Below are positions 41,633 through 49,087 of a stretch of 64,000 nucleotides of DNA, piece by piece. The stretch spans positions 1 to 64,000 of the forward strand of contig DATMGU010000040.1 in assembly GCA_035555315.1 (NCBI GenBank). Direction: 5' to 3'. The notes under the pieces are model-generated. The model made no database searches and was not told the DNA's origin. It saw only the letters and a list, made by a program, of their open reading frames with translations. Made by a program: the position numbers and the translations under genes. How positions within the stretch are numbered: the first letter of the stretch is position 1; each line of letters starts with the position of its first letter. This stretch comes from DATMGU01 sp035555315. Its GTDB lineage: Bacteria > Pseudomonadota > Alphaproteobacteria > ATCC43930 > CGMCC-115725.

Positions 41633-42625
41633 ATGAAGGTTTGTGTTTTTGGCGCCGGGGCCGTGGGCGGACATCTGGCCGCGAAACTGGCGCGGGCCGC
41701 CGCGACGATACCGGAGCTGGAAGTATCGATCGTCGCGCGCGGGCCGCATCTGGCGGCGATCCGGGCCGATGGCCTGCGATTTCAAGGCGCCGAGGAAAGC
41801 TTCACCTCCTGGCCCCACGCCACGGATGACCCGGCCACGCTGGGTCCCCAGGATATCGTGATCAGCGCGGTCAAGGCACCGGCGTTGCCGGGAATCGTGC
41901 CCGCCCTGCATCCGCTGTTGAAGCCCGATACCCCGATCGTCTATGCGATCAACGGCATTCCCTGGTGGTATTTCCATGGCCATGCGGGGCCGAGGCACGA
42001 CCGCCGGATGGATCGGCTGGATCCGGGCGGTCGGCTCTGGGACGAGATCGGCGTCGAGCGCGCGATCGCTTGCGTGATCTATTCGGCGAACGAGGTCCTG
42101 GAACCGGGATTGATCCGCAACAACTCGAAATCCGACCGGTTCATCCTGGGTGAACCGACCGATGCCGGCACCACCCGGATCGCGGCCCTGGCACAGCTCC
42201 TCGAGCAAGCCGGATGTCGGGCCCCGGTCGCCGACGATATCCGGCGCGAAATCTGGATCAAGCTGCTGGGCAACATGGCATCGTCGCCGATCACCTGCCT
42301 GACCGGTGCGACAACCGGCAACGCGATCTCCGATCCCGACCTGAAACCGATCTTCCGCCGGATGATGGAGGAAGGCGTGCGCGTCGCGGCCGCCTACGGC
42401 ATCGAGATCGACGCCCAGATCGATGAACGGTTGGCCAGCAACAGCCAGCTGACGACCCATCGCCCCTCCATGCTGCAGGACCTGCAAGCCAGCCGAAGCA
42501 TGGAGATCGACGGCCAGCTCATCGCCGTCCAGGATCTCGCCCGCGCCGCCGGGATCGAAACGCCGACCGCCGACATCCTGATCGCGCTGCTCAAGCACCG
42601 GGCGAGGTTGGCAGGTCTTTATTAG
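41633..42625 (+). CDS. 2-dehydropantoate 2-reductase family protein (PanE/ApbA)
   Basis: A 330-aa ketopantoate-reductase-family protein. It opens with the NADP motif VCVFGAGAVGGHLAAKLARA, has ISAVKAPALPGIV and AINGIPWWYF in the N-terminal domain, and the catalytic-domain region EIWIKLLGNMASSPITCLTG (with the family Lys and Asn) followed by RPSMLQDLQASRSMEIDGQ, including the conserved SM..D and E residues. True PanE makes pantoate for CoA; this family also contains many related 2-keto-acid reductases, and the absence of other pantothenate genes here leaves the substrate open. Confidence 0.85.
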   Translation: MKVCVFGAGAVGGHLAAKLARAAATIPELEVSIVARGPHLAAIRADGLRFQGAEESFTSWPHATDDPATLGPQDIVISAVKAPALPGIVPALHPLLKPDTPIVYAINGIPWWYFHGHAGPRHDRRMDRLDPGGRLWDEIGVERAIACVIYSANEVLEPGLIRNNSKSDRFILGEPTDAGTTRIAALAQLLEQAGCRAPVADDIRREIWIKLLGNMASSPITCLTGATTGNAISDPDLKPIFRRMMEEGVRVAAAYGIEIDAQIDERLASNSQLTTHRPSMLQDLQASRSMEIDGQLIAVQDLARAAGIETPTADILIALLKHRARLAGLY

Positions 42626-42664
42626 CGGCCCCTTCTCAGGGCGGCCTTGAGTGACGAGAACCCG

Positions 42665-42814
42665 ATGCGAAGCAATCTCACAGCGCTGATCGTGATCCTC
42701 CTGCTGGTCGTCGGCGGCCTGTATCTGGCCCAGAAGCTGCGACAAGTCGGCACGCTGCAGGACTGCGTCATGTCGGGGCGGACGAATTGCGCGCCGATCG
42801 ACACGGGTCACTGA
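42665..42814 (+). CDS. 49-aa single-pass membrane protein
   Basis: A 49-residue ORF with normal GC-rich codon use. One membrane helix (ALIVILLLVVGGLYLA, about 7-22) is followed by a short basic segment and a C-terminal motif QDCVMSGRTNCAPID with two Cys eight residues apart. I recall similar short alphaproteobacterial hypothetical proteins with a DCVMSGRxNC ending but no function. ATG 42665 lies 39 bp after the reductase stop with GAGTGACGAGA upstream. The cysteines on the non-basic side could face the periplasm and form a disulfide (inference). Confidence 0.6.
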   Translation: MRSNLTALIVILLLVVGGLYLAQKLRQVGTLQDCVMSGRTNCAPIDTGH

Positions 42815-42921
42815 TCCTCGGCCGCGCGCGGCTTCTTAAGCATTAGTTAAGATCGACGCGCCAAGCTGCTGCACCTTTGCCGTGACCGCGCACATGGTGG
42901 GATGGCAGTACGAGGCGGTAC

Positions 42922-44130
42922 ATGTTCCGAGCGACACCCCTGCAGATGAGTCGCGACGAGACGCATCTCGTCGCGCATGTCGAACGCATCGCCCGCTATG
43001 CCGAGGCCAAGGCGGCGATGCAGATCCACCTGTCGGAATTGAGCACCGCCCATCGCCGCGGCGCGTTTCTGCGCGCGGCGATCGACAGCTTCACGCAACG
43101 CGTCAAGCTGCTGGATTGCGGCGTCTACGTGCTGCTGAACGCCGATATCGTCATGGTTTTCAATCGTACCGAACAGAAGAGCGTCGTGCAGGCGGTGGAA
43201 CAGCTCCGCGAGTTATTCGCCAGCGATCCGCTGGTGCGGGATGGCATCGAGGGGTTCTGCAGCTGGTACGACCTCGGCATCGAATACGCGGCGTTCCTGG
43301 CGCTGGTGCGTGGCTTTAAACAGCAAGCCGCGTTGGCGCCCACCCGCACCGGCGACGCCGATCTTAGGGAGCGCGTCAGCCCGGCCATTCCGCCCAAACA
43401 ACTGCAAAACTTGATCGCGAAACTGAATCAGGTGGATTTCGCGCGGGTCGTGCGCCGGCAGGCGGCCTGCGCGATGCTGCCCCATGTTCCGCTGCAAACC
43501 GTATTCACCGAGCATTTCGTCGCGATATCCGCGCTGCAGCGCGCCGAGACGATCGATTTCAACACGCTGGAGAACCAGTGGCTGTTCCACTATCTCACCG
43601 AAATCCTGGACAAACGCATGCTGCTGCTCCTGCGCCGGAGCGCGCGGGCCGGCAAGTTGACGGCCGCCAGCCTCAACCTCAATCTCTCCAGCCTGGTATC
43701 GCAGGAGTTCGAGGATTTCGATCTCGCCCTGCCATCGACGGCCAGGGGGCAGATCGTCATCGAATTGAACTACGTCGATGTGTTCGCGCATTTCGACACG
43801 TATCTATCGATCCGCGACCTGCTGCATGATCGAGGGTACCGGATTTGCCTGGACGGCGTCACCGGGGCGGTGCTTCCCTCGGTCGATCGAAGCCGGCTGG
43901 ATGTCGACCTGGTAAAGCTGATCTGGAACCAGGATTTGGTGGGCGAATCGCCGAACGGTCCCGATGATATGATCCGCCAGAGTATCGAGGCGATCGGCCG
44001 CGGTTCGGCGGTGCTCTGCCATTGCGACGGACCGGATGCGGTTCGGTTCGGACGCTCCATGGGTATCGCCCTTTATCAGGGCTTCCATTTCGACAAGCTG
44101 CGCGCGGCACCGACGGAGCCTCCCGGATAA
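42922..44130 (+). CDS. Degenerate EAL-domain protein
   Basis: A 402-aa protein. The N-terminal half (about 1-210) is helical and unrecognised. The C-terminal half resembles the EAL phosphodiesterase fold: SLNLNLSSLVSQEFEDF matches the INLSxxxLxxxxF strand, IVIELNYVDVFAHFDTY the ELTE strand, IRDLLHDRGYRICLDGVTG the RxxGxxxxLDDFG strand, and MGIALYQGFHFDKL the final QGFxFxxP element. The EAL motif itself and the acidic metal ligands (LDDFGTG reads LDGVTGA) are missing, so catalysis on c-di-GMP is very unlikely; it could be a binding or protein-interaction module. GAGG lies 6 bp before ATG 42922. Confidence 0.75.
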   Translation: MFRATPLQMSRDETHLVAHVERIARYAEAKAAMQIHLSELSTAHRRGAFLRAAIDSFTQRVKLLDCGVYVLLNADIVMVFNRTEQKSVVQAVEQLRELFASDPLVRDGIEGFCSWYDLGIEYAAFLALVRGFKQQAALAPTRTGDADLRERVSPAIPPKQLQNLIAKLNQVDFARVVRRQAACAMLPHVPLQTVFTEHFVAISALQRAETIDFNTLENQWLFHYLTEILDKRMLLLLRRSARAGKLTAASLNLNLSSLVSQEFEDFDLALPSTARGQIVIELNYVDVFAHFDTYLSIRDLLHDRGYRICLDGVTGAVLPSVDRSRLDVDLVKLIWNQDLVGESPNGPDDMIRQSIEAIGRGSAVLCHCDGPDAVRFGRSMGIALYQGFHFDKLRAAPTEPPG

Positions 44131-44310
44131 CGGCAAATCCGGCGCAGATGTGACAGATGCCACATAGTCGGCGCGGTTTCGTGCCATAACCTGCGACGAC
44201 GTGACGATCACCCGAGTTCAACAGTCCTTTGGTGACAGTCCCGTTTCGATGAGAGCCGCACCTTTCACCCGCATTGGTTTATCGCTAGGCGGTACAACCG
44301 CGAAGAAGGG

Positions 44311-44532
44311 TTAGAAATCGGTGCATCGACCATTGCGCTCCCAATCGCCGAACCGGGTCGGTTCAGGCCCCTTTGGACCGCCAACCTCCCCCGGGGCTAC
44401 CTGCCCCGTGGCCATTTCCCCAGTACAGGGCTTTTCATCGGCGACCTTTTCAAGGGCGGGAGGCGTTGGTGCCGTTGGCGTGACGGCAACGGGATTGGCC
44501 GGCGGATATGGGACTTTGGGCGTATCTTGCAT
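44311..44532 (-). CDS. DUF1674 protein (SDHAF4-like succinate dehydrogenase assembly factor)
   Basis: A 73-aa protein ending in the highly conserved DUF1674 motif GGPKGPEPTRFGDWERNGRC-TDF. The Pro/Ala-rich N-terminal half is disordered. The eukaryotic member SDHAF4 binds flavinylated SdhA during succinate dehydrogenase assembly; the bacterial role is assumed by homology. In many alphaproteobacteria a DUF1674 gene lies beside rsmB and purH, exactly as here (rsmB starts 329 bp away, divergent), which supports the call. Confidence 0.9.
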   Translation of the reverse strand: MQDTPKVPYPPANPVAVTPTAPTPPALEKVADEKPCTGEMATGQVAPGEVGGPKGPEPTRFGDWERNGRCTDF

Positions 44533-44860
44533 AATTTCAGAAATAGTTTGTGCGGAAGATCATGCCAAGACGTTCCCTGGATATTCTCGGGAATATTCGC
44601 GCCTGCGAAGACCGGCGTCACGCAATCGGCTCGCCGTTCGGATCGTCCGGCCGGTCGCATCCGGTACAAAAACCTATTGCCCCGGCCGGTCGGTCCGGGC
44701 ATGACACGAGACCAATCACAAGAGGGCGCTTTGACGGATCGCGTCACACATCGTGGGAAATGGCGCCGTTGCTACGTTTCTTCTATAGACATAGAAAATT
44801 CCGGAACCTTCTTGAAAACCGAGCGTTTGATAGGCGCGCCGTACCGGGTTGGAGCGAGCT
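44533..44860. promoter_or_regulatory. Divergent region DUF1674 / rsmB
   Basis: These 328 bp have no credible gene. They contain a 16-bp dyad ATATTC-TCGG-GAATAT (44581-44596) and an AT-richer stretch around 44770-44830 that may include the rsmB promoter. I cannot assign -35/-10 boxes confidently. Confidence 0.35.
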
Positions 44861-46186
44861 GTGCCTAGGATTGCTGAGAGTACCTTGTTGAAATCGTCTC
44901 CCACACCCACCGCCCGTGGCGTTGCTGTGGATTTGCTTGGCACCGTCTTGCGGCGCCGGCGGTCCCTCGACGACGCGATCGACGAAGCGTCCGACCTGCA
45001 GCTACTGTCGGTACGCGATCGTGCCTTCGCGCGCCTGCTGGTGGCGACCGTGTTGCGGCGATTGGGCCAGATCGATGCGCTGATCGCCCATTGCCTGGCG
45101 ACCCCGCTGCCGCCCCGGGCGTCGGTGATCCACGACATGCTGCGGCTGGGCATCGCCCAATTGCTGTTTCTGCGGACACCCGCCCATGCCGCCGTGGCGA
45201 CCACGGTCGATTTGGCCGATGCCCGCGGCTTCACCAGCCATAAGGGGTTGGTCAACGCGGTTCTCCGGCGGTTGAGCCAGGATGGTCCGGGCTTGGTGGC
45301 GCAGCAGGACGCGCCACGCCTCAACACGCCGAAATGGCTGTGGAATTCCTGGACCGGCGCCTATGGCGCCATCGAATGCCGCCGGATCGCCGAGGTTCAT
45401 CTGCGCGAGGCGCCGCTCGACATCACGGTGCGCGGCGATCGGACCGGCTGGGCGGAGCGTCTGGAGGCGATCCTGCTGCCCAGCGGCACGATCCGCCGGG
45501 CGTCAGGCGGCGCGATCGCCAATCTGCCGGGTTATACCGATGGCGCGTGGTGGGTACAGGACGCCGCCGCCGCGATTCCGGCACGCCTGTTCGGTGACAT
45601 CGCCGGCAAGCACGTCATCGATCTCTGCGCGGCGCCGGGCGGCAAGACAGCGCAACTGGCCTCGGCGGGGGCGACCGTCACCGCCCTCGATCGCTCGCCG
45701 CGCCGGCTCGACCGGATGAGTGCCAATCTCAAACGCATGACGCTCAAGGTCGAGATGGTCAGCGCCGACGCGATCACCTGGCGGCCGGAGAAAAAGGTAT
45801 GGGGCGTCCTGCTGGATGCGCCATGCACCGCCACCGGCGCCATCCGCCGCCATCCCGACGTCCCGCATCTGAAGACCCCGGACGACGTGGCACGCCTGGC
45901 CGCCGTCCAGGAGCGACTGCTGACCGCGGCGATCGACATGCTCGAAGTCGGCGGCACGCTGGTCTATTGCACCTGCTCGTTGGAGCCGGATGAGGGACAC
46001 AAGCAGATCGAGAATCTGCTGGCTCGGGGGGCGCCACTCCAGCGGGTACCGGTGCGCGGCGAGGAAGTCGGCGGGTTGACCGAGTTCATCACGGCAAGTG
46101 GCGACATCCGCACCCTGCCCAGCCATATCCCGGAATTCGACGGCATCGACGGGTTCTTCGCCAGCCGGCTGGTTCGCACGGCCTGA
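44861..46186 (+). CDS. rsmB: 16S rRNA m5C967 methyltransferase RsmB
   Basis: A 441-aa RsmB. The N-terminal NusB-like RNA-binding domain (about 20-145: GVAVDLLGTVLRRRRSLDDAID ... HKGLVNAVLRRL) is followed by the SAM-dependent domain with motif I VIDLCAAPGGKTAQL (about 252-266), motif IV DAPCTATGAIRRHPD with Cys322, and motif VI VYCTCSLEPDEG with the catalytic Cys372. It methylates C967 of 16S rRNA using the two-cysteine mechanism. GTG 44861 has GGAG 6 bp upstream and is preferred to a TTG four codons earlier. Confidence 0.95.
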   Translation: MPRIAESTLLKSSPTPTARGVAVDLLGTVLRRRRSLDDAIDEASDLQLLSVRDRAFARLLVATVLRRLGQIDALIAHCLATPLPPRASVIHDMLRLGIAQLLFLRTPAHAAVATTVDLADARGFTSHKGLVNAVLRRLSQDGPGLVAQQDAPRLNTPKWLWNSWTGAYGAIECRRIAEVHLREAPLDITVRGDRTGWAERLEAILLPSGTIRRASGGAIANLPGYTDGAWWVQDAAAAIPARLFGDIAGKHVIDLCAAPGGKTAQLASAGATVTALDRSPRRLDRMSANLKRMTLKVEMVSADAITWRPEKKVWGVLLDAPCTATGAIRRHPDVPHLKTPDDVARLAAVQERLLTAAIDMLEVGGTLVYCTCSLEPDEGHKQIENLLARGAPLQRVPVRGEEVGGLTEFITASGDIRTLPSHIPEFDGIDGFFASRLVRTA

Positions 46187-46287
46187 TTCGTACCGACCTC
46201 GTTCGGCCGCCTACGCGGACATGCCTGCCCTTACCGCTCCCGACCCAGGATCTTAATCTTGCGCCATAGTCGTTGCGGTGCCCGCCG

Positions 46288-47337
46288 ATGAGCGTGGTGT
46301 CGATCCTGCTGCTGATCGCCGGCTGCGTCGTGGTCAGCGCCGCCGCGACCGGCTTGGTGCTGTTCTGGCTGCGGCATCGGCGGATCGTCGATCACCCCAA
46401 CGAACGGTCCAGTCACGACCGGCCGACACCGCGCGGCGGTGGTCTCGCCGTCATGGCGGTGATCACCGTCGCTTGGGCGGGTTTGACGATCGGCGGGGCG
46501 GCGCCCTGGACCACGATACCGATCCTGGTCCTGGGATTGGCGCTCGCCGTCGTATCCTGGCGCGACGATCTGGCGAGCCTGCCGGTCGGCGTCAGGCTGG
46601 CGGCGCAGGCTGTGGCGATCGCCGCAGGGCTGTTCTTCCTGCCGGGCATCGGCGGCGTGTTCCAAGGCATGCTGCCGCCCTGGCTGGATATCCTGGCGAC
46701 CGGGCTACTCTGGGCATGGTTCGTCAACCTGTTCAACTTCATGGACGGCATCGACGGCATCACCGGGGCCGAGGCGGTCGCCCTCGGCCTCGGCATCGCC
46801 CTGGTCGCCGTGATCGTCGCCGATCCGAATGATGGCCGCGCGCCCCTCGGCGTCGCCCTGGCGGCGGCGGCGCTCGGCTTCCTCGTCTGGAATTGGCATC
46901 CGGCGAAGCTCTTTCTGGGCGATGTCGGCAGCGTGCCGCTGGGTTTTCTGATCGGCTGGCTGCTGCTCGGCCTGGCTGGGCGCGGCTATTGGGCGGCGGC
47001 GTTGATCCTACCGCTGTATTATCTGGCGGATGCGAGTTTGACGCTGGTCCGGCGGCTGCTGACCGGTGAGCGCGTCTGGCGGCCCCATCGGCAGCATTTC
47101 TACCAGCGCGCCGTGCAGCGGGGCCTCAGCCACGGCGCCGTGACCGGCCTCATCATCCTGGCCAATCTCGGTCTGATCGTGCTGGCGGCCGCGGCCGTGT
47201 GGTGGCACGCGTTGGAATGGCCGGCGATCGGCCTGGCGGTCATTCTGGTCGGCCTGCTGCTCCATCGCCTGTCACAGGGTGCCCGGCGCGGCCTCGGGCC
47301 CGACGTCGAACCGCCGATCGCCGACGGGTCTGCTTGA
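46288..47337 (+). CDS. MraY/WecA-family phospho-sugar transferase (GT4)
   Basis: A 349-aa integral membrane protein with about 10 TM helices. Family signatures are HPNERSSHDRPTPRGGGLAV (about 36-55), the Mg2+/catalytic segment NLFNFMDGIDGITGAEA (about 147-163), AKLFLGDVGSVPLGFLIG (about 204-221) and the cytoplasmic loop RRLLTGERVWRPHRQHFYQR, whose HRQH matches the WecA-type HIHH region. Such enzymes transfer a sugar-1-phosphate from a UDP-sugar to undecaprenyl phosphate to start O-antigen, capsule or other glycan synthesis. It is not MraY itself (length, and no mur neighbours). ATG 46288 is used; no strong Shine-Dalgarno. Confidence 0.9.
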   Translation: MSVVSILLLIAGCVVVSAAATGLVLFWLRHRRIVDHPNERSSHDRPTPRGGGLAVMAVITVAWAGLTIGGAAPWTTIPILVLGLALAVVSWRDDLASLPVGVRLAAQAVAIAAGLFFLPGIGGVFQGMLPPWLDILATGLLWAWFVNLFNFMDGIDGITGAEAVALGLGIALVAVIVADPNDGRAPLGVALAAAALGFLVWNWHPAKLFLGDVGSVPLGFLIGWLLLGLAGRGYWAAALILPLYYLADASLTLVRRLLTGERVWRPHRQHFYQRAVQRGLSHGAVTGLIILANLGLIVLAAAAVWWHALEWPAIGLAVILVGLLLHRLSQGARRGLGPDVEPPIADGSA

Positions 47338-47393
47338 TCTCGCCGCATCGGGACGCCTAAGGTCCGCCGATACCGCACCCGTCCTTGGACCGA

Positions 47394-48986
47394 ATGATGA
47401 CCGACAGCCAAACCAGCCCCATCCGCCGCGCCCTGATTTCCGTTTATGACAAGACCGGCCTGATCGCCTTCGCGCAGGCCCTGGTCGACCAGGGCGTCGA
47501 ACTGATCTCGACCGGCGGCTCCGCCCGGGCCTTGGCCGAGGCGGGGTTGCCGGTCAAGGACGTCGCGGCGGAAACCGGTTTTCCCGAGATGCTGGACGGC
47601 CGCGTCAAGACGCTGCATCCGGCGATCCATGGCGGCATCCTGGCGCGGCGCGATCTCGCCAGCCATCGAGCCGCCCTGGCCGAGCATGGGTTGCGCGAGA
47701 TCGATCTGGTGGTCTCGAACCTCTACCCCTTCGAGGCCACCGTGGCGCGCGGCGCAGCCTGGGCCGAGTGCATCGAGAACATCGATATCGGCGGCCCTTC
47801 CCTGATCCGTGGTGCCGCCAAGAACCACGATTTCGTCACGGTCGTGACCGACCCGACCGATTACGAGATCATCCTCGCCGACATGAAGGCGCATGGCGGG
47901 GCCACCACCCTGACCTTGCGCCGGCGGCTGGCGGCACTCGCCTATAGCCGGACGGCCGCCTACGACGCGGCGATCGCGCGCTGGATGGCGGCGGAACGCG
48001 GCGACGCGTTTCCCGAGGTGATGATCCTCAGCGGCAAGCGGCGGCAAGTGCTGCGCTATGGCGAGAACCCGCACCAGGAGGCGGCGTTCTACACGACGGG
48101 CGAGCCCCGGCCGGGCGTCGCCACCGCGCGGCAGCTGCAGGGCAAGGAGCTGTCCTACAACAACCTCAACGACACCGATGCCGCGTTCGAGGCGGTCGCC
48201 GAGTTCGATCGTCCGGCGGTCGCCATCATCAAGCACGCCAATCCTTGCGGCGTGGCGGTCGGCGACGATCTCTTGGATGCCTATCGCAAGGCCTTGGCCT
48301 GCGATCCCATCAGCGCGTTCGGCGGCATCATCGCCGTCAACCGCCGGCTCGACGCGGTCGCCGCCGAAGCCTTCGGTCAGCTCTTCGCCGAGGTGATCAT
48401 CGCGCCGGAGATCGAGGAAAGCGCCGCCGCCATCCTGGCGCGCAAGACGCAGTTGCGCGTGCTGGTGACCGGGGCGATGCCGGACCCCGCCGCCACGGGC
48501 TATGCCTGGCGCTCGCTCGCCGGCGGCTTTCTGGTGCAGGATCGCGATTCCGGCCGGGTCGCGGCACTCGATCTGACGGTCGCGACGAAACGGGCGCCGA
48601 CGCCGCGCGAGCTGGCCGATCTGCTGTTCGCCTTCCGCGTCGCCAAGCACGTGAAATCCAACGCGATCGTCTATGCCAAGGACGGCGCCACGGTCGGCAT
48701 CGGCGCCGGGCAGATGAGCCGGGTCGACAGCTCGCGCATCGCCGCCTGGAAAGCCGCCGAGGCCGGTGCCGCGGCTGGGGGAGATGGCCGCAGCCCGGCG
48801 ATCGGATCGGTCGTCGCGTCCGACGCGTTTTTCCCCTTCGCGGACGGTTTGATCGCCGCGGCGGATGCCGGGGCGACCGCGATCATCCAGCCGGGCGGCT
48901 CGAAACGCGACGCGGAGGTGATCGCCGCCGCCGACGAGCGGGGATTGGCCATGGTGTTCACGGGCCTGCGCCACTTCCGGCACTGA
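47394..48986 (+). CDS. purH: Bifunctional AICAR transformylase / IMP cyclohydrolase PurH
   Basis: A 530-aa PurH catalysing the last two steps of IMP synthesis. The N-terminal MGS-like IMP cyclohydrolase domain (1-~200) shows ALISVYDKTGLIAFAQAL, ISTGGSARAL and DGRVKTLHPAIHGGIL; the C-terminal transformylase shows LRYGENPHQEAAFY, KELSYNNLNDTDAA, the catalytic Lys-His in AIIKHANPCGVAVG (about residues 277-290) and SNAIVYAKDGATVGIGAGQM near the end. Two ATGs, 47394 and 47397, are equally possible. No purine riboswitch or PurR-like site is evident in the short upstream gap. Confidence 0.97.
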   Translation: MMTDSQTSPIRRALISVYDKTGLIAFAQALVDQGVELISTGGSARALAEAGLPVKDVAAETGFPEMLDGRVKTLHPAIHGGILARRDLASHRAALAEHGLREIDLVVSNLYPFEATVARGAAWAECIENIDIGGPSLIRGAAKNHDFVTVVTDPTDYEIILADMKAHGGATTLTLRRRLAALAYSRTAAYDAAIARWMAAERGDAFPEVMILSGKRRQVLRYGENPHQEAAFYTTGEPRPGVATARQLQGKELSYNNLNDTDAAFEAVAEFDRPAVAIIKHANPCGVAVGDDLLDAYRKALACDPISAFGGIIAVNRRLDAVAAEAFGQLFAEVIIAPEIEESAAAILARKTQLRVLVTGAMPDPAATGYAWRSLAGGFLVQDRDSGRVAALDLTVATKRAPTPRELADLLFAFRVAKHVKSNAIVYAKDGATVGIGAGQMSRVDSSRIAAWKAAEAGAAAGGDGRSPAIGSVVASDAFFPFADGLIAAADAGATAIIQPGGSKRDAEVIAAADERGLAMVFTGLRHFRH

Positions 48987-49087
48987 CCGACTTGCACCAT
49001 CCATTGGTTGTTAACCAACCGTTCAGAAGAACCTGTTTTTAGTACGGGAGCCTTTATAAAAAATAAACAATTTGGGATTTGCCCGCC

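Noticed and set aside
40934..42811. Long minus-strand open frame across the mscS / PanE-like region
   Set aside because: It runs antisense to two well-supported genes and across their intergenic gap, with no recognisable domain.
44581..44596. ATATTC-TCGG-GAATAT dyad upstream of rsmB
   Set aside because: Perfect but short, far from either start codon and without a recognisable promoter; kept only as a remark in the intergenic entry.
49004..49018. TTGGTT-GTT-AACCAA hairpin after purH
   Set aside because: AT-rich stem with a 3-nt loop and no directly following T-run, so too weak to call a terminator.
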